DNA of 64,000 bases from UBA4408 sp002389785 (GTDB lineage: Bacteria; Bacteroidota; Bacteroidia; UBA4408), in contig DAORJK010000002.1 in NCBI GenBank assembly GCA_035438985.1, positions 408,364 through 472,363 on the forward strand, given 5' to 3'. Made by a program: the position numbers and the translations under genes. This document shows positions 46,082-54,781 of the stretch, piece by piece. Every line of letters begins with the position of its first letter. The stretch's first letter is position 1. The notes under the pieces were generated by a model. It saw only the letters and a list, made by a program, of their open reading frames with translations. It was not told where the DNA came from and did no database searches.

Positions 46082-46945
46082 ATGAAAAACGTAAAAAGTA
46101 AAATTTTAAACGCTTGTTTCGCTCTATTATTCATGAGCAGTATAAGCTTTGCACAAACATTAAAAACGCCGGCTCCAAGTCCGCTGCAAACAGTTAAACA
46201 AGCATTCGGATTAGCCGATATCAGTATTGAGTATTCACGCCCTAGTGTAAAAAACAGAGTTGTATTTGGTGATTTAGTACCATTTGGAAAGATTTGGCGC
46301 ACAGGTGCAAATGCTGCAACCAAAGTTACTTTTGGCGATGATGTAAAGATAGAAGGAATTGCTGTAACAGCCGGTACATATGCTTTGTATACTATTCCTG
46401 ATAAAGAAGAATGGCAAATTTTACTTTACAAAGATTTAACTTTGGGAGGTAACGTTAACGATTATAAAGAAGCTGATGAAGTAGCCCGTGTAAAAGTAAA
46501 ACCGAGCCGAATGGTTGATAAAGTTGAAACATTTACCTTCAATTTTGCTTCCATTACCTCAAACACAGTGCAGCTTGAATTAACTTGGGAAAATACCCGA
46601 GTTGCAATTTCAATTAGTACCGACATTGATGCAAAAATCATGAAGAACATTGAAACTGCCATGGCTCCAAGCGACAAACGTCCATACTACCAAGCAGCAA
46701 ATTATTATTTTGAAAACGATAAGGACTTAAAAACAGCCTTGGAATGGAGTAAAAAGGCAATGGAAAATGATCCTAAAGCATATTGGGTAGCATTATTGAA
46801 CGGAAAGATATGTTTAAAACTGAAGGATGGAAAAGGGGCTGCTGCGGCTGCAGAGAAGGTGATTGCATTGGCCAAAGAAGATAAAAACGATGATTACATT
46901 AAAAGAGGCGAAAAATTATTGACCGATGCGAAAGCATTGAAATAA
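46082..46945 (+). CDS. DUF2911 protein with C-terminal TPR-like region
   Basis: 287 residues. A signal peptide (1-24, ending SFA) is followed by the DUF2911 domain (PSPLQTVKQAFGLADISIEYSRPSVKNRVVFGDLVPFGKIWRTGANAATKVTF...GTYALYTIPDKEEWQILLYKD spread over ~32-180). The helical C-terminus (PYYQAANYYFENDKDLKTALEWSKKAMENDPKAYW) looks like one or two TPR units. Periplasmic; function not established. It is 32 bp after ridA on the same strand and is followed by a strong terminator. Confidence 0.85.
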   Translation: MKNVKSKILNACFALLFMSSISFAQTLKTPAPSPLQTVKQAFGLADISIEYSRPSVKNRVVFGDLVPFGKIWRTGANAATKVTFGDDVKIEGIAVTAGTYALYTIPDKEEWQILLYKDLTLGGNVNDYKEADEVARVKVKPSRMVDKVETFTFNFASITSNTVQLELTWENTRVAISISTDIDAKIMKNIETAMAPSDKRPYYQAANYYFENDKDLKTALEWSKKAMENDPKAYWVALLNGKICLKLKDGKGAAAAAEKVIALAKEDKNDDYIKRGEKLLTDAKALK

Positions 46946-46971
46946 TTTCCGTTTTATAAACAAAATTTCTG

Positions 46972-47008
46972 CAAAAGGGTTGTATTTACATGCAATCCTT
47001 TTGTTTTT
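46972..47008 (+). terminator. Rho-independent terminator after the DUF2911 gene
   Basis: CAAAAGGGTTG pairs with CAATCCTTTTG (11 bp including one G-T wobble) around a 10-nt loop, followed by TTTTT. It separates the ridA-DUF2911 unit from the PorV-family gene. Confidence 0.85.
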
Positions 47009-47128
47009 ATCGCAACTATGCGAAATTAATAATGTGGGGAGATACAATTTAATGGTAAAATTTCAGTTATCGAATTGTTTTTGAAATATTGTCCATCTTT
47101 AAGTATTTTCACCAACCATACTAAACCC

Positions 47129-48223
47129 ATGATTAAAAAAATAGCTTTTTTGAGTCTGGCAGTACTAACGGGCTTTACCGGTACTGCACAAAGTCGAAAA
47201 TACAGCAACGAGTTTTTGGCAATTGGAGTAGGAGCAAGGGCCCTAGGCATGAGCAACGCTACCGTGGCTACCATTGATGATGTTACAGCCGGTTATTGGA
47301 ATCCGGCAGGATTAACAGGTTTAAAAAGCAATTTACAAATTTCCTTGATGCACTCTGAATACTTTGCCGGTATTGCGAAATACGATTATGGAGCACTCGC
47401 CAAGCAAATTGATGATAAAAGTGCATTGGCTATTAGCTTTATTCGTTTTGGGGTGGATGATATTCCTAATACCACCGAATTAATTGATGCCAATGGTCAA
47501 ATTGATTACAACCGCATTACTACCTTCTCAGCAGCCGATTATGCATTTATTTTATCCTATGCAAAAAAGATGTCTGTCGAGGGGTTGAGCATTGGTGCAA
47601 ATGCTAAAGTGGTACGTCGAAAAGTTGGAGATTTTGCCGGAGCCTGGGGTTTTGGTTTAGATGCCGGTGTGAAGTACCAAACCGAAAAATGGAAGCTAGG
47701 TTTAATGGCACGTGATATTACTACCACCTTTAATTCTTGGTCGTATAACTTGAGCGACGAAACAAAATATGTATTTGAACAAACCGGAAACGAATTGCCT
47801 CAAAATGGCTTGGAGTTAACCTTGCCTAAATTGATACTGGGCGCTGCACGTATGGTGAATTACAAAAAATTTACCGCTCAGGCAGAGTTAAATTTAGATG
47901 CTTCATTTGATGGTAAGCGTAATGTTTTACTAGGGGGAAATCCGGTAAGCGTTGATCCGCATTTGGGAGTAGAAATAGGCTATAGCAATTTATTGTTTGT
48001 TCGAGGCGGTATTGGTAACATTCAAAAAGTGCAAGACTTAAATGGATTGTCGAGTTATGTGAGTCAACCGAATATTGGCGTAGGGGTGAAATTAAAATCG
48101 ATTTATATCGATTATGCCTTGGCCAATGTGGGACAAACCTTTGGTTTAGTTTCGCATGTATTTTCATTAAAAATTGATTTGAATCCACGAAAAGCAGTTA
48201 AAGCAGCTGATGCAAGTTCATAA
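47129..48223 (+). CDS. PorV/PorQ-family outer-membrane protein
   Basis: 364 residues from the ATG at 47129, chosen because it starts a clean signal peptide (MIKKIAFLSLAVLTGFTGTAQ); the frame is open 18 codons upstream. The next segment, EFLAIGVGARALGMSNATVATIDDVTAGYWNPAGL, is the FadL-like hallmark of PorV/PorQ/UPF0164 proteins. Beta-strands continue to the end (IDYALANVGQTFGLVSHVFSLKIDL). In P. gingivalis PorV is an outer-membrane barrel that hands T9SS cargo to the PorU sortase. Here it is 14 bp upstream of a C25 peptidase gene, so the two probably work together. Whether it is the main PorV or a paralogue cannot be decided from this window. Confidence 0.85.
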   Translation: MIKKIAFLSLAVLTGFTGTAQSRKYSNEFLAIGVGARALGMSNATVATIDDVTAGYWNPAGLTGLKSNLQISLMHSEYFAGIAKYDYGALAKQIDDKSALAISFIRFGVDDIPNTTELIDANGQIDYNRITTFSAADYAFILSYAKKMSVEGLSIGANAKVVRRKVGDFAGAWGFGLDAGVKYQTEKWKLGLMARDITTTFNSWSYNLSDETKYVFEQTGNELPQNGLELTLPKLILGAARMVNYKKFTAQAELNLDASFDGKRNVLLGGNPVSVDPHLGVEIGYSNLLFVRGGIGNIQKVQDLNGLSSYVSQPNIGVGVKLKSIYIDYALANVGQTFGLVSHVFSLKIDLNPRKAVKAADASS

Positions 48224-48237
48224 TATAGATGTTTGGG

Positions 48238-51200
48238 ATGAAGAAAATTTATCTCTTTTGTAGTCTGTGTATCTTATTTGTTTTTCCTGTTTCAGCGCAG
48301 GTTATAGGAAACGAATGGATTAATTACAACCAATTTTATTATAAATTTCCGATTACTCAAACCGGTATATATCGTATAACACCGGCTACTTTGGCTAATT
48401 CGGGGGTTAATTTTGCAAACGTTGATCCGCGTAATTTTCAGGTGTTTGGAAGAGGGCAGGAGTTGCCTATTTTTGTAAAGGGTGAAAATGACTTGGACGG
48501 TATTTTCAATGGTTCTGATTTTATTGAATTTTATGCCCAACGTAATGATGGATGGCTCGATACACTCATCTATGATTCGCCTTCAAATCAGACGAATCCT
48601 TATTACAGTTTATTTACAGACACTGCATTTTATTTTTTAACCTGGAATACATCTTTTACAAATTTAAGGATGGCAGTGAGCGTTTCTGATACCGACACGG
48701 CTGCTTATATACCGGAACCCTTCTTTCTTCAAGATCGCTTGGAATATTTTTCTTCAAAATATTATCAGGGAGAAACAGATGCTGCAAAAGTTACCGATCC
48801 GGAATATACCGACGGTGAAGGTTGGATGTCGAATAGTTTTGGTGCCGGATCATCTAAAACCATTGCCCTAAAAACTACCAACCTATATGCTAACGGCCCT
48901 GATGCAGTATTAAAAACTACGGTTAGTGCCTGGACCAAAGATTTTGCTGTGTTAGAAAACAACCATACCAAGGTATCGTTAGATGCTATCTTGTTATTTG
49001 ATTCTGCATACAATGGTTATAAAACATTTCACCACCAATTTTTGTTACCAACCACTGTGCTTAATGCTACCACCAGCAACCTTAAAATAGAGAGTATCGA
49101 CATACCTGGGGTGCAATCAGACCAATATGTAGCGGTTGCTTTTGCTCATTTGAAATATCCGCATACCTTCAACATGGAACAAAGCGATTCTGTTTTCATT
49201 CACATTCCCAATACCATTTTACAAACAAAAACTCGGTTTAACATACAAAATTTTAATGCAAATTCTACAGTGTATCTCTATGATTTAAACGATCGACGCA
49301 GAATTACCGCTTTGCCTGTTACCAGTGGATACAATTTATTGTTTGCAAATTTTAATAAGAATTTTGAGGGATTTTTAACTTCCGAAAGTCATATAAAAAC
49401 CATTGCCAAGGTAGTCGCAGTAACTCCCACAGCCAAGTTCACTAATTATGCAGCTACCCTTCCGTTGCAGCCCGATTATTTAATGATTACTCACACTAAA
49501 CTATTGGGCGAGGCAATCAATTATAAAAACTACCGAAGTTCAGTTGCCGGCGGTTCACATAAAGTATTGTTGGCGAATATTGACGAATTGTATGACCAAT
49601 ATGTATATGGTATAAGAAGAAATCCTTTGGCCATGCGCCAATTTGCAAAGGACGCACTTAAAAATTGGGCAAAAAAGGCCGAATATTTATTTTTAGTAGG
49701 AAAAGGAGTTTCTACAACCGATTTGAATCATGAATATTATAGAAATGATGCTACCATACTTGATCAAAATCTGGTTCCTTCCTTTGGTTTACCTCCTTGC
49801 GATAATTTAATTACCAACCATATTTTTGATTCATTGCTTTTTGCACCGGCTATACCAACGGGGCGTATTGCTGCTAAAAATCCACAAGATTTGGCAAATT
49901 ATTTAAGTAAGGTGATAGAATACGAAAGCGCTCCACGTGCAAGTTGGATGAAAAATGTTTTACATTTTGGGGGTGGTACTAGTATTTCAGAACAAACAAG
50001 CTTTGCTGGCTTTTTAAACAATTATAAAAATATAATAGAGGACACAGCATTTGGAGGAAGTGTATATACTTTCCTCAAGTCAACTTCTGCTCCGATTCAA
50101 ATCACACTTTCCGATTCTGTGAAGCAACTGATCGAAACCGGAGCCTCTTTATTAACCTTTTTTGGTCATGCTTCCGGTAGTAGTTTCGATCAAAGTATCG
50201 ATCAACCTCAAGGATACAACAATTCAGGACGCTATCCACTAATATTGGCAAATTCTTGTTATTCCGGTAATATACATAATCCCATTGGTCAAGGCGAATC
50301 AACCATAAACGAAGATTATGTGCTTTATGCAAATGGTGGTGCCATTGCATTTATTGCTCAAGTAGGACAAGGCATGGCGACTTTTTTAAATAATTATTCA
50401 ACTGATTTTTACAATCAAATTGGAAGGTATAATTACGGGAAGCCCATGTCACATTCGATGAAAAGAACGGTGAAAGATATTCAGGCAAATTATCTTCACA
50501 TGAAAGCACTTGTGCTCGAAATGACATTGCATGGCGATCCTGCTTTGGTCCTGAATTCCTTTGCTTTACCTGATTATTCAATACGTCCGCAGGACATTTA
50601 TTTTAGTTCAGGTACCAATGGTAGTTCTACGATTACAGCCGGACTTGATACTTTTTATGTGAATGTAAAAATTTCCAATATCGCCAGAGCAACTGCCGAT
50701 TCGAGTGTGCTGCATGTAAAGCGAATTTTCCCCGGAAATGTTCCTCCCGTGTCGTTCGATACCATTATAAAAGGAATACATAACAATGAAACTTTTCAAA
50801 TCAAATTTCCAATTGATCGCATCAATGGAATTGGTTTAAATAAGTTTGAAGTGGTAGTTGACTATAGCAATACCATTGATGAGTTAGACAACTCCGGAAA
50901 CAATACTGCTACTGCCGAGTTGAATATTATTTCAGGATTTGTTTCTCCACTTTATCCTTACGATTTTTCAATAGTACCCAATTCAACAATTTCTTTATTG
51001 GCGAGTACTTTTGATCCTTTGGCTCCTGCTGCAAACTATTATATTGAGCTAGATACCAACGATTTGTTTAGCAGTTTTAGTCCGATGTATCGGTCAACTA
51101 CAATCAATTCGCCCGGTGGAATTTTAAGTTGGCAAGTGCCTCTAACTTTGCAAGATAGCATGGTGTATTATTGGCGTGTACGTAAGGAAAGCGAACCTGG

Positions 51201-53319
51201 TCAAGCTCCATTTTGGAAACAAAGTTCCTTTCAATACATACCGGGAAAGGAAGGTTGGTCGCAGGCACATTTTCCACAATTTAAGAATGACGAATACCGT
51301 TTCATAAAGTATGATTCCTTGCAACGAAAGTTTAAATTTTTACCGGCTTCGCGAAATTTAAGTTGTACTACTAACAATGCTGATAACAGTAATATTACAG
51401 CCTTGTTTACTTCATCCTATTCCATCGACGGTCAGTTGCAAGATGAAGCCAGTTGTCAGTTTACCTATAAAATACAAGTAGCCATCATTGATTCCTTAAC
51501 GCTCGAAGCATGGGGCAATCGCTGGACCGACAATAGTGTTAATCCGCCCTATGTGTATAATCCTACTCATTATTATGGCAATCGCAACGACAATGGTAGC
51601 TGCAGGAATCAAGTTGAAAAATACTTTTTGTTTGATGTAAATGATACCGCTCAAATGCGAGGATTAGTGACGATGTTGCGCGACAGTGTGCCTGTTGGGA
51701 ATTATATTTTAGCGTATACCTGGTATAAACCTACCGCAGGTTGGGCATCCAACAAAGCCAACGTATTTGCACAATTCAGCCAGTTTGGTTTTGATACCTT
51801 GAGTTCAATTTATGCAACACGACCTTGGATATTTTTTACACAAAAAGGCAAGCCATCGAGCACGCAATATGTAATTGGTGATAGCTTGTTTTCACAAATT
51901 AGCTTAAACGCTACCATTAAAAATAACCGAAAAAGCGGCGAAATGCTAAGTCGTTTAATAGGTCCGGCCACACAATGGACTTCCTTGAACTGGCAGGCAC
52001 ATTCAATCGAACAGCCCAGCAACGACAATATTCGCATAAAGTTAATGGGGGTACAATCGAATGGACAAGAAGTAACCTTGATGGATACCAGCAATGTTTT
52101 TAAAGGATCGCGAAATTTGCAAAATGTGAGTGCCGGCCAATTTCCTTATTTAAAGTTATATGCCTATACAGCCGATGAAATCAATTATACACCATCACAA
52201 CTTAAACGCTGGCAAATTGTGTATGACGAAATGCCCGAAGCTGCAGTAAATCCTTTAAATGCATTTAGCTTTCAGAGTAATCAGGTGCAGGAAGGAGACA
52301 AGATTAATTGTAAAGTGGCCATCGAAAATATTACCAATAAAGACATGGACAGTTTACTTGTTCGTTTTTGGTTGGTTGATAAAAGTAGAGTGATACATGA
52401 ATTGAAACAGCAACGCTATAAAAAATTACTCGCACATGATACACTCGTTGCAAGTGTTTCTTTTTCATCGCTTGGATTTGACGGGAAAAATACCTTGTGG
52501 ATGGAGGCAAATCCGCTTAAAAGTGGAGCTAATGTGTATGATCAAATTGAGCAATTTCATTTCAATAATTTTTTGCAGAAGGAATTTGTGGCCAACAAAG
52601 ACAAGGCTAATCCATTGTTGGATGTTACGTTTGATGGGATACATATTTTGAACGGTGATTTGGTTTCGGCCAAACCGGCAATATCTATTCAGTTAAAGGA
52701 TGAAAGTAAATACCTGGCACTTGATAATGAGAATTTGTTTAAAGTGTTTATTCGATATCCCAATCAATCAACAGACGTATTGATACCTTTTGATGGAAGT
52801 ACATTGAGATTTGTACCGGCTAGCTTATCCGATAACCGCTGTAAGGTTGAATTTAGTCCGGTTTTAGAAGAAGATGGTAAATATGAATTGATTGTTCAGG
52901 CAAAGGATAAATCGAACAATCAATCAGGGGATATTGATTACCGCATTGCTTTTGAAGTGATCAATGAAAGCAGCATCACCGAGGTAATGAACTATCCGAA
53001 TCCGTTTAGTACGGCAACGCGATTTGTATTTACACTCACCGGCAGTGAAGTTCCACAACAGTTCAGAATACAGGTTATGACGATAACCGGAAAGGTGGTA
53101 CGCGAAATATTTCAGGACGAATTAGGGCCGATTCATATTGGGCGCAACATCACCCAATATGCTTGGGATGGAAAAGATAATTTTGGCGATCAGTTAGCCA
53201 ACGGAGTTTATTTTTATAGAACAGTAACTCAGCTCAACGGAGAAGCCACCGAAAAGCGCGCTACAGATGCAGATGCCTATTTTAAAAAGGGCTGGGGGAA
53301 GATGTATTTGTTGAAGTAA
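48238..53319 (+). CDS. Long gingipain-like C25 cysteine peptidase (PorU-like T9SS protein)
   Basis: 1693 residues from the ATG at 48238, which starts a good signal peptide (MKKIYLFCSLCILFVFPVSAQ). After an N-terminal beta-rich region comes the C25 domain with catalytic His644 (FFGHASGS) and Cys674 (NSCYSGN). A long tail of Ig-like/CARDB-like modules (~780-1590) follows, ending in an FlgD/T9SS-like C-terminal region (MNYPNPFSTATRFVF...YAWDGKDNFGDQLANGVYFYRTV). PorU sortase of P. gingivalis is ~1150 residues; this protein is much longer and matches what is often labelled PorU2. Probable role: cell-surface sortase or protease of the T9SS, partnered by the PorV-family protein. No terminator is seen before the repeat array that follows at once. 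Confidence 0.85.
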   Translation: MKKIYLFCSLCILFVFPVSAQVIGNEWINYNQFYYKFPITQTGIYRITPATLANSGVNFANVDPRNFQVFGRGQELPIFVKGENDLDGIFNGSDFIEFYAQRNDGWLDTLIYDSPSNQTNPYYSLFTDTAFYFLTWNTSFTNLRMAVSVSDTDTAAYIPEPFFLQDRLEYFSSKYYQGETDAAKVTDPEYTDGEGWMSNSFGAGSSKTIALKTTNLYANGPDAVLKTTVSAWTKDFAVLENNHTKVSLDAILLFDSAYNGYKTFHHQFLLPTTVLNATTSNLKIESIDIPGVQSDQYVAVAFAHLKYPHTFNMEQSDSVFIHIPNTILQTKTRFNIQNFNANSTVYLYDLNDRRRITALPVTSGYNLLFANFNKNFEGFLTSESHIKTIAKVVAVTPTAKFTNYAATLPLQPDYLMITHTKLLGEAINYKNYRSSVAGGSHKVLLANIDELYDQYVYGIRRNPLAMRQFAKDALKNWAKKAEYLFLVGKGVSTTDLNHEYYRNDATILDQNLVPSFGLPPCDNLITNHIFDSLLFAPAIPTGRIAAKNPQDLANYLSKVIEYESAPRASWMKNVLHFGGGTSISEQTSFAGFLNNYKNIIEDTAFGGSVYTFLKSTSAPIQITLSDSVKQLIETGASLLTFFGHASGSSFDQSIDQPQGYNNSGRYPLILANSCYSGNIHNPIGQGESTINEDYVLYANGGAIAFIAQVGQGMATFLNNYSTDFYNQIGRYNYGKPMSHSMKRTVKDIQANYLHMKALVLEMTLHGDPALVLNSFALPDYSIRPQDIYFSSGTNGSSTITAGLDTFYVNVKISNIARATADSSVLHVKRIFPGNVPPVSFDTIIKGIHNNETFQIKFPIDRINGIGLNKFEVVVDYSNTIDELDNSGNNTATAELNIISGFVSPLYPYDFSIVPNSTISLLASTFDPLAPAANYYIELDTNDLFSSFSPMYRSTTINSPGGILSWQVPLTLQDSMVYYWRVRKESEPGQAPFWKQSSFQYIPGKEGWSQAHFPQFKNDEYRFIKYDSLQRKFKFLPASRNLSCTTNNADNSNITALFTSSYSIDGQLQDEASCQFTYKIQVAIIDSLTLEAWGNRWTDNSVNPPYVYNPTHYYGNRNDNGSCRNQVEKYFLFDVNDTAQMRGLVTMLRDSVPVGNYILAYTWYKPTAGWASNKANVFAQFSQFGFDTLSSIYATRPWIFFTQKGKPSSTQYVIGDSLFSQISLNATIKNNRKSGEMLSRLIGPATQWTSLNWQAHSIEQPSNDNIRIKLMGVQSNGQEVTLMDTSNVFKGSRNLQNVSAGQFPYLKLYAYTADEINYTPSQLKRWQIVYDEMPEAAVNPLNAFSFQSNQVQEGDKINCKVAIENITNKDMDSLLVRFWLVDKSRVIHELKQQRYKKLLAHDTLVASVSFSSLGFDGKNTLWMEANPLKSGANVYDQIEQFHFNNFLQKEFVANKDKANPLLDVTFDGIHILNGDLVSAKPAISIQLKDESKYLALDNENLFKVFIRYPNQSTDVLIPFDGSTLRFVPASLSDNRCKVEFSPVLEEDGKYELIVQAKDKSNNQSGDIDYRIAFEVINESSITEVMNYPNPFSTATRFVFTLTGSEVPQQFRIQVMTITGKVVREIFQDELGPIHIGRNITQYAWDGKDNFGDQLANGVYFYRTVTQLNGEATEKRATDADAYFKKGWGKMYLLK

Positions 53320-53321
53320 AA

Positions 53322-53760
53322 AAACAACTCGTCCGCATTTTCCTAACTCGTCCGCGTTTGCAACGCGGATGCAAAAAATTTGCCCCCCTCCACTCGTCCG
53401 CGTTTGCAACGCGGATGCACTAAATTTGCGTTTGCAACGCAACAAACAAATATTCCGCTTTACACCCAACTCATCCGCGTTTGCAACCCTCCACTCGTCC
53501 GCGTTTGCAACGCGGATGCATTAAATTTGCGTTTGCAACGCAACAAACAAATATTCCGCTTTTACACCCAACTCATCCGCGTTTGCAACGCGGATGCATT
53601 ATATTTGCCTCCACTCGTCCGCGTTTGCAACGCGGATGCACTAAATTTGCGTTTGCAACGCAATAAACAAATATTCTGCTTTTACCCCCCAACTCATCCG
53701 CGTTTGCAACGCGCATGCATAAAATTTGCGTTTGCAACGCAATAATCAAAATACCGCTTT
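53322..53760. repeat. Left palindromic array (REP-like), forward orientation
   Basis: Hairpin type A, CCGCGTTTGCAACGCGG, occurs at 53352, 53398, 53499, 53577, 53619 and 53698 (the last ends GCGC), with a half-copy at 53474 and a degenerate start near 53330. Hairpin type B, TTGCGTTTGCAACGCAA, occurs at 53426, 53527, 53647 and 53726. Each has a 7-bp stem and a TGC loop; type A can extend to 10 bp (CATCCGCGTT/AACGCGGATG). They are arranged as composites of ~120 bp in the order A(CTCGTCC), B, A(CTCATCC), with AT-rich linkers. No open reading frame here is believable. Confidence 0.85.
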
Positions 53761-53802
53761 TAGACTATTGTGGTGGTAAATGTGAATCATTTGATTTGCT
53801 TT

Positions 53803-54351
53803 ATGAGCGGAGATCGATACAAAATAACTAACCAGCAAGGAACCTATTTCTTAACCTTAACTGTTGTTGATTGGGTAGATTTATTTACGAGAAAGGAATA
53901 TTGCAATGCTCTTGTTGATTCATTGAATTACTGTATTAATGAGAAAGGACTGGAAGTTTTTGCCTATGTTATTATGAGTAATCATGTACATATGGTGTGC
54001 AGAACAAAGGAACCATATAATCTATCTGAAGTACTTCGGGATTTCAAAAAATTTACCTCCAAACAGTTTATTAAGCTGATGGATGAAGTAGGAGAAAGTA
54101 GGAAAGGGTGGCTTAAGGCTAAATTTTCTTATGAGGCACAAAGGCGAGGAAGGGCAAGTAATTATAAGATTTGGACAGACGACAATCATGCGCTAGAAAT
54201 AGGTGAATACATCGAAATTGAACAAAAAATTAACTATATACATGAAAACCCTGTAAAGGCTATGATTGTGCAGCATGCTGAAGATTACATTTTTAGCAGT
54301 GCACGTGATTATGCAGATGACAAAGGATACGTAGAGATTGTAAAATATTAA
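53803..54351 (+). CDS. REP-associated tyrosine transposase (RAYT), Y1 HUH family
   Basis: 182 residues from the ATG at 53803 (MSGDRYKIT); the frame is open 11 codons upstream into the leader. The single Y1_Tnp domain has the HUH metal motif His61-Val-His63 in MSNHVHMV and a probable nucleophile Tyr145 in KINYIHENPVKA, the signature of RAYT/COG1943 proteins rather than of classical IS200 TnpA. RAYTs nick and rejoin single-stranded DNA at palindromic REP sequences. Reading frame and catalytic residues are intact, so the enzyme may be active. The arrays on both sides are its likely substrates (inferred). Confidence 0.9.
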   Translation: MSGDRYKITNQQGTYFLTLTVVDWVDLFTRKEYCNALVDSLNYCINEKGLEVFAYVIMSNHVHMVCRTKEPYNLSEVLRDFKKFTSKQFIKLMDEVGESRKGWLKAKFSYEAQRRGRASNYKIWTDDNHALEIGEYIEIEQKINYIHENPVKAMIVQHAEDYIFSSARDYADDKGYVEIVKY

Positions 54352-54357
54352 CTAGCA

Positions 54358-54669
54358 AAGTGTTGCAAACGCAAATTTCAAAGCATCCGCGTTGCAAACG
54401 CGGACGAGTGGTCGGGTAAGTAGTTATGCGTTGCAAACGCAAATTTCAAAGCATCCGCGTTGCAAACGCGGACGAGTGGTCGGGTAAGTAGTTATGCGTT
54501 GCAAACGCAAAATTCAAAACATCCGCGTTACAAACGCGGACGAGTGGTCGGGTAAGTAGTTATGCGTTGCAAACGCAAATTTGAAAACATCCGCGTTGCA
54601 AACGCGGACGAGTGTTTGGGGTTCCAAACGCAAATTTCAAAACATCCGCGTTGCAAACGCGGACGAGTA
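54358..54669. repeat. Right palindromic array (REP-like), reverse orientation, 68-bp period
   Basis: The type A hairpin appears as its reverse complement CCGCGTTGCAAACGCGG at 54387, 54455, 54523 (one change, GTTACAAAC), 54591 and 54646. The first four are spaced exactly 68 bp. Between them the type B core TGCGTTGCAAACGCA lies at 54427, 54495 and 54563, with degenerate copies at 54361 and 54619. The linker GACGAGTGGTCGGGTAAG is almost unchanged from unit to unit. The orientation is opposite to the left array. After 54669 similarity fades (GAGGACAAGTGG at 54688-54699 may be a remnant). Confidence 0.85.
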
Positions 54670-54725
54670 AAAGGTGGATTTGCAAATGAGGACAAGTGGT
54701 GGGTAGGTCGAATTATACTAGTTGT

Positions 54726-54766
54726 AAAAACAACAAAGCCGCTTGCTTATTGCGAGCGGCTTTGTG
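54726..54766 (-). terminator. Terminator downstream of hpf
   Basis: CAAAGCCGCT and AGCGGCTTTG form a 10-bp stem with an 11-nt loop (54734-54764). On the minus strand a T-run follows after TTG, so it would terminate hpf transcripts 18 bp after the stop codon and insulate the group from the repeat arrays. Confidence 0.7.
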
Positions 54767-54781
54767 TTGTGATAAATGATA

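Larger units (their letters stand above)
53322..54669. mobile_element. REP/RAYT (REPtron-like) locus: HUH transposase gene flanked by inverted palindromic-repeat arrays
   Basis: A Y1 transposase gene (53803-54351) is bracketed by two arrays of imperfect palindromes sharing the core GCGTTTGCAACGC. The left array is written in one orientation and the right array in the other, so the whole locus is itself an inverted repeat around the gene. In Proteobacteria, RAYT genes flanked by REP/BIME sequences have this layout. There is no second transposase, no IS200-type orfB, and no obvious target-site duplication. The locus sits between the C25 peptidase gene and the terminator of the hpf group. Confidence 0.75.

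Noticed and set aside
53380..53745. Open frames of 60-120 codons inside the left repeat array (RLQRGC...FAFATQ-like translations)
   Set aside because: They are translations of the palindromes themselves, present in several frames, with no start context or known similarity.
53340..54669. CRISPR array
   Set aside because: The repeats are palindromes with linkers that repeat too, not unique spacers; the spacing in the left array is irregular and no cas gene is near.
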